Made by a program: the position numbers and the translations under genes
DNA from: JACRBK01 sp964427955
GTDB taxonomy: Bacteria > Chloroflexota > Anaerolineae > Aggregatilineales > Aggregatilineaceae
Assembly: GCA_964427955.1 (NCBI GenBank)
Contig: CAYRWY010000027.1
Coordinates: forward strand, 1 to 26,244
DNA length: 26,244 nucleotides
Reading direction: 5' to 3'
Notes under the pieces: generated by a model
What the model saw: the letters and a program-made list of their open reading frames with translations, nothing else
Database searches by the model: none
What the model was told of the DNA's origin: nothing
Part shown: positions 7,118-15,773 of the stretch, in pieces
How positions within the stretch are numbered: position 1 is the first letter of the stretch
Layout: each line of letters begins with the position of its first letter

Positions 7118-8968
7118 CTATTCCTGATTATTCCGCTTGACGACCTGGCTGCCATCCTCGACGAACCAGGCCCCTGCCGTGTTGCCGGTCAGGTCGCAGT
7201 TCTCGACGGTGGCGGCTCCCTGGTCGTGCACGTAGATCGCCTGGAAAGTGTTGCGGCTGATGCGGCTGTCACGTACGGTCGGGTGCCCGCCGGTCCGCAC
7301 TTCGATCCCGGAGTAGGCGTTCTCGTAGATGTCGCAGTCTACGAAGGTTCCCAGCCCTTGCTCCCAGATGAAGACGCCGCCGGTCTGCCCGCCGTGAATC
7401 TGGCAGCGCTGCACCAGCGGGTTGCTGCCCTGCTTGATCTCCATGCCCGCCAGCGCGTTCCGGGCGATGTCGCAGTCTTCCAGCGTCCCCAGGCCCTTTT
7501 CGTAGATGAACACGCCGCCCGCCTTGCCCTCGCCGATCCGGCAGTGACGCAGCGTCGGATGGCCTGCCTCGCTGATCTGGACGCCCGCCAGCGTATTGGC
7601 GGAGATGTCGCAGTCCGTCAGCACGCCCAGGCCGCCCTGCCAGACGAACAGTCCGCCGGTTTTGCCGTGGTGGATCGTGCACCGGTTGATCGTGGGGGCG
7701 CCCCCGGCTTTGATCTCGATCCCGGCCAGTTCGTTCTCGTAAATGTTGCAGTCATTGATGAGACCCTGGCCGTCTTGCCAGACGAAGACGCCGCCCGCTT
7801 TGCCGCCGTAAATGCGGCAGTGCTCGATGGTGGGATTGCTCCCGGTCTGAATCTCCAGTCCGGCCAGGGTATTCCCGTAGATGTCGCAGTCGATCACCCG
7901 CCCCCGTCCATTCTCCTGGAAATAAATCCCGCCCTGCTTGCCATCGTGCACCCGGCAGCGTTGGATGGTCGGGGCGCTGCCATCTTTGATCTCGATGGCG
8001 GACAGGCCGTTGCCGGAAATGTCACAATCGTCGAGCGTGGCCTGGCTGTTGCTGTAGAGAAAAACGCCGCCCGCTTTGCCGTCGTGTATCCGGCAGTGGC
8101 GGATCACCGGATCGGTGGTCGCCCCGTAGATGGCGATACAGGCCAGCGCGTCGGAGGTGATGTCACAGTTTTCGAGCACCAGCCGCCCCTGGCGGATGTC
8201 CACCGCGAAATAATCGTCGCCCTGGGTGCCTTTGCGTTTGCGCAGCGTCAGCCCCCGCACCTCGGCGTAATCCGTCTGCATCATCACGCAGCCCTGGTTC
8301 GCCGTTTCGACGACGATATCCGCCAGCGGCCCATCGCCGACGATCTCGACGGGCCGGTCCAGCACCAGGCTTTCGCGGTATAACCCCGGTCTGACCAGGA
8401 TTTGCGCGCCTTCCGGCGAGCGTTGGATCGCTTCGCCGATGGTGCGGAAGTCGGCCTGCCCCACTTTGGCGACCACCCGCGTCAGATCAGACTGAGCCGC
8501 TTTCGCTGCCGGGGCCGGATCGGTCTTTTTCAGTTCCGATTCCATGACCGTCGCCGCGGGACTCTGGTGTATCGTCGCGGCCTTCTGGCGAAAAATCGCC
8601 TCCGCCAGGGCGGCCAGTGCCTGCCCCTGGTTGGCCGTGGCGTCGATGCGCTGGTGGCTGATCAGCCGCAGGGGGACGGAGGTGCGTTCGTCGCCGCGCA
8701 GCAGGATCGGGAAGATCGGCAGCGCCAACGCCTGAGCCAGCGCCAACTCGCGCTCGACCCAGATCGAGCGGGCGGCGTCGGGCGACAGGATCACGGTGAC
8801 ACACTGCGCCTGGCCGAGCGCCTGCTGGACTTCGAAGGTCCACGCTTCAGACCCCGGTTCCAGGTTTTCGTCGATCCAGACTTCGAAGCCATTCGCGCGC
8901 AGATAATCGCGCAGCCGTTTCATAAAGTCGGCGTCCTGGTGGCTGTAGCTCAGAAAAATGTCGCTCAT
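7118..8968 (-). CDS. TIR domain plus right-handed beta-helix repeat protein
   Basis: A 616-residue protein counted from ATG 8968; an in-frame TTG lies four codons earlier. Residues about 1-130 are a TIR domain: SDIFLSYSHQDADFMKRL, FEVWIDENLEPG, VTVILSPDAARSIWVEREL. The S-x-W-x-x-x-E pattern places a candidate NADase glutamate at residue 74. An alanine- and proline-rich linker follows (about 130-160). The rest is a right-handed parallel beta-helix of the pectate-lyase/NosD type, opening with VGQADFRTIGEAIQRSPEGA and including seven 46-residue tandem repeats. There is no signal peptide, so it is probably cytosolic. It lies 48 bases after the permease gene on the same strand and may share its transcript; a TATACT box (9004-9009, read on the minus strand) could be a separate promoter. 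Its role is unknown; signalling, scaffolding and defence are all possible. Confidence 0.88.
   Translation of the reverse strand: MSDIFLSYSHQDADFMKRLRDYLRANGFEVWIDENLEPGSEAWTFEVQQALGQAQCVTVILSPDAARSIWVERELALAQALALPIFPILLRGDERTSVPLRLISHQRIDATANQGQALAALAEAIFRQKAATIHQSPAATVMESELKKTDPAPAAKAAQSDLTRVVAKVGQADFRTIGEAIQRSPEGAQILVRPGLYRESLVLDRPVEIVGDGPLADIVVETANQGCVMMQTDYAEVRGLTLRKRKGTQGDDYFAVDIRQGRLVLENCDITSDALACIAIYGATTDPVIRHCRIHDGKAGGVFLYSNSQATLDDCDISGNGLSAIEIKDGSAPTIQRCRVHDGKQGGIYFQENGRGRVIDCDIYGNTLAGLEIQTGSNPTIEHCRIYGGKAGGVFVWQDGQGLINDCNIYENELAGIEIKAGGAPTINRCTIHHGKTGGLFVWQGGLGVLTDCDISANTLAGVQISEAGHPTLRHCRIGEGKAGGVFIYEKGLGTLEDCDIARNALAGMEIKQGSNPLVQRCQIHGGQTGGVFIWEQGLGTFVDCDIYENAYSGIEVRTGGHPTVRDSRISRNTFQAIYVHDQGAATVENCDLTGNTAGAWFVEDGSQVVKRNNQE
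7133..8098 (-). repeat. seven 138-bp (46-residue) tandem repeats in the beta-helix
   Basis: The beta-helix segment repeats exactly every 46 residues, that is two 23-residue coils, with no insertions over seven copies. Unit starts in the protein read HCRIHDGKAGG, RCRVHDGKQGG, HCRIYGGKAGG, RCTIHHGKTGG, HCRIGEGKAGG, RCQIHGGQTGG and a diverged DSRISRNTFQA. Each unit also carries DCDI-x-x-N and an AG-x-EI step. Copies differ at many positions, so this is an old, selected repeat rather than a recent duplication. Confidence 0.85.
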
Positions 8969-9016
8969 GGTATGGTCCAATGGGATAACTCAGGTTCCTG
9001 TGGAGTATACCTTGCT

Positions 9017-11797
9017 TCATTGGTAGCGCAGAATATCCGACACGGTCTTACGCGCGGCCACCAGCGCGGGCCACAGGCTGGCGCTGGCCGCGATGATCAG
9101 CGTACTGCCCAGTCCCAGGGCCAGCGTCAGCGGCGGGTACTGCGCCTCGGCGGCGTGCTGAAAATTGAACTGCGTGATCAGGTTCCGGTCCAGGGCGTAA
9201 CTGATAGGAGCGCCCAGCGCCCAGGCGATCACCCCCACGATCAACCCTTCGACCAGGAATTGAAACGCGATGGTGCCCGACGTTCCGCCGACCGAGCGCA
9301 TCACGCCGATCTCTTTCTGGCGCTCAAAAACGCTCATCGACAGCGACGACAGCAGGCCAATCGCCCCGACGGCGGCGATCATCAACGACGCGATATTGAG
9401 CACCAGTTGGGCGGTGCGGATCATCTCGGTGATCCCTTCGATGCTGCTCACCCAGTTGGTGTAGTTGGCGTTGATCCCATGCGCGAGCAGCAGATCGTTG
9501 ATCTCGTCGATTTTGTCGGCGACCTGCTGCGCCGTCGGGTCTGGCTGATCCATCACGATCTGGAGTCCGCCGGGGACCGGCTCACCCGTGAGCGACCGGC
9601 CTTCGAGAGCCGCCAATGCCTGCCAGTCCAGCGCGATCACGTCCTGCGTCGGGACGGATGAGGCGAACTGTTCCGGGATGGTGAAAATACCCGTCACCGG
9701 TGCTTCCAGGGTATTCGACCCCGCCGTCAGCGTCAGCCTCTCTCCGACGCGATAGCCGCGCCGTTCGGCCAGCGCCGTGCTGACCAGCACGCCTGGCTGG
9801 CCCGCCGCGTAGAATCCCCCGTCGGTGAACGGCAGCACCGGCTGTGCCTGTTCGTCCACGCCCAGCGCGGCGGTTGTTTCGCCCTCCACCTGGACCATCG
9901 TCAGGTAGCGGTTGGGAGTCGGCGCTCCTTTGGTCAGCCCGGCCAGTTGGGCGAGATCGTCCCAGCGCATCCACACCGTTTCGTACAGGTAATCCGCCAC
10001 CCCGATGATCTCGAAGTTGGCGGCTTTGCCCCCCGCGTGGATCGTGATCGAGTCCCCCACGCCGCGCCGCAGGCCGTCCGCGATGGGCGCCGAGATCACA
10101 ACCCCGTGCCGCTGGGGATCGTTCTGCCACGCCGTCCCGGCACGCAGCTTGAATTTGACGACCTCCGGGTTGGCTGGGTTGAGGCCGGAGGCGATCATGA
10201 AGGCCGGACCGGGACCCACCGGATGCTGGGTGTAGCCTTCGATGTCAATCGCCAGCGAGAGGCCCGGCTCAATGGCTTTCAAGCCGTTGACATTATTCTG
10301 GATCAGTTCTCGGACGGTCTCGACCTGGTTCTTATCGCCCGGCCCAACGGTGATTTGAATACCGATCTGGCTCATCACGCTGTCCAGGATGGTGTTGAAG
10401 GACGAAAACGCCGCATACACGCCCATGAACGCGCCCGCCGCCAGCGCCAGGGCGACGATGGTCAGGGCCAGCCGCGCTTTTTTCTGGCTCACGTTGCGCA
10501 GCGCTTGCCGGAGACTGATGGGCAGGGGGAACAGATCGATCAGCCGGACCATGAGGCCGTGCCCATAGGTGGCGTGGATGCCCATGTCGGTGATCGCTTC
10601 GAGGATGGTCACCCGGATACCGGAGAGGATCGGCGGGGCCGCAGCCAGCACAGGCATCAGCACGCCCAGCAGCGCCCCGATCAGCACGGCGTGCCAGGCG
10701 ATGGTGAAGCCGCCCAACAGGATGTTGAACTGCGGGGTCACCTGGGCCGAGGCCAGGTAACCGACCGGCACGCCCAGCAGCACACCGGGCACGACGCCGA
10801 TCAGCCCGTACACCAGCGCGATCCCGGCGTACATCAGGAACGTGTCCGGCAGCGTGGCGCCGATGGATTTCAGGATGCCGATCTGGCGGCGCTGTTCGAG
10901 GATCACGGTCGTGATCACGTTGAGCACCAGGAAGCCCGACGACGCCAGCGCGACGACCGCCAGCAGCGAGAGCACGCTGCTCATCACGCGCGACCGCTCG
11001 ATCAGGTAGTTCTTGGCGGGGTCCTCGATCAGCCGGATCGAGGGAATGTACGGGGTGTGCTCGACAATCGCCGTCTCGAAGGCGCTGGACTGCGCTTCGG
11101 CGCTGGGATAATCGACGTAACGCGCCTGGAGGATGCTGAAGCCCAGCAGCCCGGTGATCGTCTGGACATCCGGTTCGGTCGCGAAGATCATGCTGTCCGC
11201 CGGGATCTGCGCCGGGGCGCCCGGCAGGATCGGATAACCGTACGGCTGGAAGACGGTCCCGACCACCGTCCAGGTTTCTTCGTGGGCCGCGCCGCCGCTC
11301 AAAATGCGCAGCACCAGCGGATCATCGACGGCGATCCCGTGCGCGGAAGCGAAGCGCCGTTCGATCACGATCTCGCGTTGGCCGGCGGTGGGCCAGCGGC
11401 CCTTCACCAGTTCGACCGGCTCGAGCTTCATCTGATCCAGCGGCGTCGAGTAAGCGAAAATGTGCGCTTCGTCGAAGTTCTCAGCGCCGGGGAGCTTCCA
11501 GTACACCGGGTAGATCGACATCGCCTGCACGCGATCCACTTCCGGCAGGGCGCTCAACGTGTCCAGGTAGGTCGTGTCCAGCGCATTCCCGTTTTCTTTC
11601 AGCGTGATGTAGGCGCGGATCATGGCGAGCTGGTCCTGGTGGATCGAGCTTTCCAGCGTGCCGATCACGATCTCGCTCATGGAAAACATGGTCACCACGC
11701 CCATCACGCCGATGAACACACTGGCGGCGACGAGCAGCGTGCGGGTCTTGCGGGCCACGACTTCCCGGAAGATTTTTCTCCAGCGCGAATGGATCAT
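9017..11797 (-). CDS. FtsX/MacB-type ABC transporter permease, double-module
   Basis: A 926-residue membrane protein. A first transmembrane helix (about 18-42) precedes a large extracytoplasmic MacB-like periplasmic core domain. Next is an FtsX domain of three helices (about 275-400) containing EQRRQIGILKSIGAT. A second module starts LRQALRNVSQKKARLALTI (about 428), with another outer domain and a C-terminal FtsX domain containing ERQKEIGVMRSVGGTSG. The internal duplication and length fit LolC/E- or MacB-like permeases that move lipids, lipoproteins or signals mechanically. No partner ATPase is encoded next to it. Its start ATG directly abuts the stop of the glycosidase-like gene, so the two are co-transcribed. 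The substrate is unknown. Confidence 0.9.
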   Translation of the reverse strand: MIHSRWRKIFREVVARKTRTLLVAASVFIGVMGVVTMFSMSEIVIGTLESSIHQDQLAMIRAYITLKENGNALDTTYLDTLSALPEVDRVQAMSIYPVYWKLPGAENFDEAHIFAYSTPLDQMKLEPVELVKGRWPTAGQREIVIERRFASAHGIAVDDPLVLRILSGGAAHEETWTVVGTVFQPYGYPILPGAPAQIPADSMIFATEPDVQTITGLLGFSILQARYVDYPSAEAQSSAFETAIVEHTPYIPSIRLIEDPAKNYLIERSRVMSSVLSLLAVVALASSGFLVLNVITTVILEQRRQIGILKSIGATLPDTFLMYAGIALVYGLIGVVPGVLLGVPVGYLASAQVTPQFNILLGGFTIAWHAVLIGALLGVLMPVLAAAPPILSGIRVTILEAITDMGIHATYGHGLMVRLIDLFPLPISLRQALRNVSQKKARLALTIVALALAAGAFMGVYAAFSSFNTILDSVMSQIGIQITVGPGDKNQVETVRELIQNNVNGLKAIEPGLSLAIDIEGYTQHPVGPGPAFMIASGLNPANPEVVKFKLRAGTAWQNDPQRHGVVISAPIADGLRRGVGDSITIHAGGKAANFEIIGVADYLYETVWMRWDDLAQLAGLTKGAPTPNRYLTMVQVEGETTAALGVDEQAQPVLPFTDGGFYAAGQPGVLVSTALAERRGYRVGERLTLTAGSNTLEAPVTGIFTIPEQFASSVPTQDVIALDWQALAALEGRSLTGEPVPGGLQIVMDQPDPTAQQVADKIDEINDLLLAHGINANYTNWVSSIEGITEMIRTAQLVLNIASLMIAAVGAIGLLSSLSMSVFERQKEIGVMRSVGGTSGTIAFQFLVEGLIVGVIAWALGAPISYALDRNLITQFNFQHAAEAQYPPLTLALGLGSTLIIAASASLWPALVAARKTVSDILRYQ

Positions 11798-13168
11798 CTA
11801 GCAGCCGCCCTGTCCCTCCGAGACGACGATGTAGCCCTGGATCATCTCGGCGACCATCTGATCGTTGATCGTCGCCGTGACGTTGATGTAAATGACGTGC
11901 ATCCCGGGCAGCAGGTTCTTCGTGTCGGCAAACACCTGCACGGTATCGCCGTTGGTGACGTCCTGGGGATAGATCTCAATCGGGGGACCGTCGGGCGGGG
12001 AGGCGGCGCTCACCTGCGCGGAAAAATGGCCGGGATAGCCGGTGTTGAGCACTTTGAATTCGCCCACCATGACCGAGCTGGGACAGGACTGGTTCGCTTC
12101 GACGGTCATGTTGGGCGCGTAGATCGTCAGGTGGGGCAGATAATCGCTGGTCCGGCGCACCATGTTGGCCACGCGCTCGAAGACCGGCAGGGTCGATCCG
12201 TTGCTGCGCAAGACGCTGAACCAGCGCATGTGGCTGCACAGCGGCGTCATGCCGGTCGGAAAGAGCGACCAGTTCAAATTCCACAGGAACATCGGTCCCG
12301 CCCAGGGCCAGTAACGGTCGGCCCAATCGAACGCGCGCACCGTATAATCGGCCTGGGTCTGGCCGGAGACGCGCAGCCAGGCGAATCCGGCGAAATTGGG
12401 ATCGCTGTCCGAGCAGGAGACGCCGTCTTCGGCGGGATCGCGCAGCCAGCCGAATTCGGTCATCCAGATCTGTTTGTCGTAGATGCCGCGATCCTCGAAC
12501 AGCTTGCGGATCAGTTCCACCCGCCGGAAGTTCAGCGTATCGTAGCTGGGTTCGGTTTCGGGGGGCTGGTTGTAGCCGTAAGGATGGTAGCCAAAAACGT
12601 CGAACCACTGGGCGGCGCCATTGTCGAGCATTTCGGCAGCATAGTCGATGTCGCTGATGGCCTGCTGATCCGCCGTCGTGATGGTGGGCGCCAGTCCGCC
12701 GGAGACCACGATAATATCCGGGTTGACGGCCTTGATCTGAGTGTACGCGACGCGCAGCATCTGCGTGTATTCCCAGGCATTCGGGCCATGCGGCCACTCG
12801 TTCGCCAGGTTAGGCTCGTTATGGACCTCGATGGCATCCACGCCCAGCGCCCCCAGTTCGGCGGCGCGCTGGCGCACGCTGATGCGAAAGGCTTCCCAGT
12901 TCGACGGCCAGGGCAAATCCATCCGGAACAGGATGTGCTTGTTAGGGAATGCGCCGATCTGCCCAACCTCGTAGAGTTTCACCCAGTCCATGCGCAGTTG
13001 ATCGACCAGCGCCGGACTGACGTTGGTGTTGGGCGCGACGTGAATCCCGTAGCCTAAATGGGGTGTGGGCAGGCTGCTGTCGCCTTGAGCCGCCGCCGGT
13101 GGCACGCCTACTGGGGAGATGATCCCCGCGAACAGATAACCCAGGGTGACGATTAGCTTGAGTCTCAT
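11798..13168 (-). CDS. secreted clan-A glycoside hydrolase-like protein
   Basis: A 456-residue protein with a signal peptide (about 1-28, ending PAAAQG). The main domain is a TIM-barrel resembling GH5/GH39-type enzymes: the acid/base glutamate is probably Glu118 in EVHNEPN, and the nucleophile Glu238 in WMTEFGW, on strands 4 and 7 as expected for clan A. A GYHPYGYNQPP loop lies between. The last 110 residues (from about 345) look like a beta-sandwich with TVEANQSCPSSVMVGEFKVLN, possibly an Ig-like accessory domain. It should act on an extracellular polysaccharide or glycoconjugate; the substrate cannot be told. It precedes the FtsX-type permease in the same operon. Confidence 0.8.
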   Translation of the reverse strand: MRLKLIVTLGYLFAGIISPVGVPPAAAQGDSSLPTPHLGYGIHVAPNTNVSPALVDQLRMDWVKLYEVGQIGAFPNKHILFRMDLPWPSNWEAFRISVRQRAAELGALGVDAIEVHNEPNLANEWPHGPNAWEYTQMLRVAYTQIKAVNPDIIVVSGGLAPTITTADQQAISDIDYAAEMLDNGAAQWFDVFGYHPYGYNQPPETEPSYDTLNFRRVELIRKLFEDRGIYDKQIWMTEFGWLRDPAEDGVSCSDSDPNFAGFAWLRVSGQTQADYTVRAFDWADRYWPWAGPMFLWNLNWSLFPTGMTPLCSHMRWFSVLRSNGSTLPVFERVANMVRRTSDYLPHLTIYAPNMTVEANQSCPSSVMVGEFKVLNTGYPGHFSAQVSAASPPDGPPIEIYPQDVTNGDTVQVFADTKNLLPGMHVIYINVTATINDQMVAEMIQGYIVVSEGQGGC

Positions 13169-13175
13169 ATTCGAG

Positions 13176-13181
13176 ATTATA
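13176..13181 (-). promoter_or_regulatory. -10 element giving a probably leaderless mRNA
   Basis: On the minus strand a perfect TATAAT is followed by seven bases and then the ATG of the glycosidase-like gene (13166-13168). Transcription from this box should begin at or one base before the start codon, so the message would have no 5' leader. No matching Shine-Dalgarno sequence is present. A -35 at normal spacing is poor (CCGGCT). Confidence 0.5.
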
Positions 13182-13240
13182 GACGATTCGGCGAATTTAG
13201 CCGGGGCAATTTGGCAGGGAGGTCTATGCTGTTCGGACTA

Positions 13241-13266
13241 TTGCGTTGATAAACGGTTATTATACA
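13241..13266 (+). promoter_or_regulatory. AT-rich candidate promoter upstream of the terpene gene run
   Basis: The 188 bases between the divergent genes contain an AT-rich island with -10-like boxes TATTAT (13258-13263) and TATACA (13261-13266), and TTGCGT/TTGATA just upstream at poor spacing. No consensus -35/-10 pair is present. It is the only evident promoter region ahead of the seven-gene plus-strand run starting at 13357. Confidence 0.25.
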
Positions 13267-13356
13267 ATGAAAAAGACGGCTACCGGAATTCATCATCATA
13301 CTGACTGGTTTCCGACACGGCCCGGCTGGTCGAGTTTCGTTCTGTTGCATTGAACC

Positions 13357-14388
13357 ATGACACCAACCTTTGACCTCCAGACATTCTCCAGCGTGACCCA
13401 GGTCGGCCAGGAAGCCTGGGATCGCCTGGCCCAGGGCCAGCCGTTTGCCAGCTACCGGTGGTACCAGTTTGGTGAAGCGGTGCTCACGGGGATGACGCCC
13501 GTCTATATTGTGCTGTCGCACGCGGGTGAACCGGTGGCCCGTGCGACCTTTTGGCTGTCACGGCAGGAGACGCTGCCGGTCCCTGCCCCGGCGCGCGCCG
13601 TCCTGGGGGGAATGCTGCGCCGTTGGCCGCTGTTGATCTGCCGCGCTCCGGTCATCGACTATGGGGGGCTGATCCTCCCGCCCCCTCCGCGGCGCGAGGA
13701 AGCGTTGGCGCTGATCGGACAGGCCGCGCTGGCGGTGGGCCGGGAACAGCACGCCTCGTTCGCGCTGTTCGATTACGTGGACCCGCGCGATGACACGCTG
13801 CGCTGGCCGTCCGGGTTTGAAGTGTTCAGCGTGGCCGATCCGGGCATGTGCCTGGATATTCCGTGGCTCGATTTTGAGAGCTATCTCGGCCAGCTTTCGG
13901 CGTCGATGCGCAAGGACTATCGGCGACATTTCAACCGGGCCCAAGACGCGGAAATTGAAATCCGGGTACAATCCAACGTGACCCGTCTTGCGGACGCTCT
14001 GCCGTTGATGCACAAGGTCGAACGGCAGCACGGCGCCGCCGCCAAGCCCTACGCCAGGGCGATTCTGGAGAACGCACACCGGGTGCCAGCCGCCTGGATC
14101 ACGGCTGAGATAGGGGACCGCCTGGTGGGCTGTGGCTTGCTGTTGGGAGATGGTGATACCTATGGTCTGACCCTGCTGGGGCTGGATTATGAGGTGCGGT
14201 TCGCCTACTTCCAACTGGTGTATGCCGCGATCCGGGCGGCGATTGAAGCGGGAGCGCGCCATCTGTACGGTGGCAGCGGGGCGTATGATCTCAAGCGGCG
14301 CTTAGGATTCGAGCCGCAGCACGACAATTATCTCGCGCTCGCCGCGCATCAAAGGGTCTTTCGCCAGCTTGTCCAGTGGTTGAATTAG
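13357..14388 (+). CDS. FemAB/GNAT-like acyltransferase (BioF2-type)
   Basis: A 343-residue protein resembling the FemAB-like GNAT family (Acetyltransf_6), whose members transfer acyl or aminoacyl groups in cell-wall, exopolysaccharide or lipid pathways. Recognisable parts are FASYRWYQFGEAVL near the N-terminus, SASMRKDYRRHFNRA in the middle (the K-x-R-R nucleic/CoA-binding-type helix of this family), AWITAEIGDRLVGCGLLLGDGDTYG as the GNAT core strands, and GARHLYGGSGAYDLKRRLGF near the end. It is the first gene of a plus-strand run with short gaps; the next start is 41 bases away. It may tailor a glycan or lipid together with the GT87-like neighbour. The family call is fairly sure; the substrate is unknown. 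Confidence 0.72.
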   Translation: MTPTFDLQTFSSVTQVGQEAWDRLAQGQPFASYRWYQFGEAVLTGMTPVYIVLSHAGEPVARATFWLSRQETLPVPAPARAVLGGMLRRWPLLICRAPVIDYGGLILPPPPRREEALALIGQAALAVGREQHASFALFDYVDPRDDTLRWPSGFEVFSVADPGMCLDIPWLDFESYLGQLSASMRKDYRRHFNRAQDAEIEIRVQSNVTRLADALPLMHKVERQHGAAAKPYARAILENAHRVPAAWITAEIGDRLVGCGLLLGDGDTYGLTLLGLDYEVRFAYFQLVYAAIRAAIEAGARHLYGGSGAYDLKRRLGFEPQHDNYLALAAHQRVFRQLVQWLN

Positions 14389-14428
14389 CTAGTATTTCAT
14401 TTTTCGTACACCACGATGGAGACGACAG

Positions 14429-15772
14429 GTGTTCGCTACATTCGGGCATGTTTACGACACGACCATCCTGCGCCAGGTCTGGAAGGATTCCAGGACTTTC
14501 CGGCGCCTGCTGATCGCCGTAGGGATTTTCGCGATCCTGCGTTTGTTGGTCCAGGTAGCCATCAATGCCGATCCTGGTTATATACCGGACGATCTTAAAG
14601 TTTATCTCCAGGCGGCCCGCGACCTCCGCCATAGCCACGATTTGTATCCGTCGCTGCCGCTCGAAAAGATGGAGTTTTACCAGTATTCTCCCACTTATGC
14701 GCTGCTTTTCATGCCCTGCTTGTGGCTGCCCGACGTCGCCGTCGCCCTGATCATGACCGCGCTGCACGTCGTGTTCTACGCGCTGCTGTATGCCCGGTGG
14801 GATCGCCTGTTTCAGCGGCTGGGCATGGATCGGGCGCGCGTCATGCTGGCCTGGTCGCTGCCGGTCTGGCTGGTGTTCTCGGCGTTCTGGAGCGACATGG
14901 CCTACCTCAACATCTATCTGCTGATGGCCTTGATCGGGACGCTCCTGATCGAAGCGCTGATCTTCGAGCAGTTAGCCTGGGGCGTGCTGTGGTTGTCGGT
15001 GATTTTGCTCCTGAAGCCGCACTGGGCTTTTGCGGCGGCGCTGCCGCTGCTGCTGGGGCGTTACCGCTTCTTCGTGAAGCTGGTGTTAGGCGCCGCGCTC
15101 GTCTACGTGGTGGTGAGCGGCGTGACGCTCCTGGTCATCGGGCCGGAGTATGGCTGGGGGCAGTACAAGGATTATGCCCGGCTGTTGACGCGCATCGATG
15201 CGGATCATCCCTGGCGCGGCCCGAGTGAACCGTACCTGGGCTATAACCACTCGATCACGCAGACCGTCGTCTACCTGTTCGGAAACAAGACCAGCGTCCT
15301 GCGCCTCTCGCTGGTGCTGCGCGGCCTGCTGCTGATCCCGCTGGGCCTCGTCGCGCTGCGCAGTTTGCTCCATCCCCTGTGCCGTCCGGGTTACGAAGTG
15401 CCCGCCTGGAGCCTGGAGCTGGCGTTCGCGCTGTATACCGCGGTGTATATCTGGCTGCCGGTCGTGTGGGAGCTGTCGCTGGGGATCGCCATCTTCGTCT
15501 ATCTGTTGGCGGTGCTGGAAAACAAGAAGCTGAAGATCGGGATGGCCGTGTTGTTCGCCGTCTATGCGCTGGTGGATGTCACCCAGATCATCAGCTACCT
15601 CGCCCTCGGCGATGCGGTGATCGACGATGATCCAGGCCCGTACGTGCGGACCGACATCAGTATCTACATCCCGCTGATCATGATCGTGGCGGTGGTCTTC
15701 TACGCGCTGCTGGTCTGGCGTTTGTGGTCTGCTTCCATCGTGAAAAACAGCAGCGAACCGGGAGGGATGTGA
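14429..15772 (+). CDS. GT87-like polyprenyl-phosphate-dependent glycosyltransferase
   Basis: A 447-residue polytopic membrane protein with roughly ten hydrophobic helices. The first outer loop carries the GT-C/GT87 pattern: acidic D54/D55 followed by LKVYLQAARDL, then HDLYP, then YQYSPTYALLFMP. GT87 enzymes such as mycobacterial PimE use a polyprenyl-phosphate sugar and work on the outer face of the membrane. The start is GTG 14429, with GGAG at 14418-14421 as ribosome binding site. Its stop TGA is one base before the next ATG. The adjacent terpene genes suggest a glycolipid or isoprenoid-linked role, but this is context only. Confidence 0.75.
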   Translation: MFATFGHVYDTTILRQVWKDSRTFRRLLIAVGIFAILRLLVQVAINADPGYIPDDLKVYLQAARDLRHSHDLYPSLPLEKMEFYQYSPTYALLFMPCLWLPDVAVALIMTALHVVFYALLYARWDRLFQRLGMDRARVMLAWSLPVWLVFSAFWSDMAYLNIYLLMALIGTLLIEALIFEQLAWGVLWLSVILLLKPHWAFAAALPLLLGRYRFFVKLVLGAALVYVVVSGVTLLVIGPEYGWGQYKDYARLLTRIDADHPWRGPSEPYLGYNHSITQTVVYLFGNKTSVLRLSLVLRGLLLIPLGLVALRSLLHPLCRPGYEVPAWSLELAFALYTAVYIWLPVVWELSLGIAIFVYLLAVLENKKLKIGMAVLFAVYALVDVTQIISYLALGDAVIDDDPGPYVRTDISIYIPLIMIVAVVFYALLVWRLWSASIVKNSSEPGGM

Positions 15773-15773
15773 G

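Noticed and set aside
7133..8098. Regular 138-bp repeats considered as a CRISPR or minisatellite array
   Set aside because: They are in frame, encode a beta-helix coil pair, have no spacers and differ at many positions.
7226..9661. Long plus-strand frames (385 and 419 codons) opposite the TIR/beta-helix gene and the permease end
   Set aside because: They mirror the repeats of the real minus-strand gene and have low-complexity composition and no ribosome binding site.
9947..13057. A 1036-codon open frame on the plus strand, opposite the permease and glycosidase genes
   Set aside because: Its translation is rich in Arg, Asp, His and Gln with no domain, no hydrophobic core and no motif. It is the usual antisense open frame produced by codon bias in GC-rich genes, and the minus-strand genes are clearly real.
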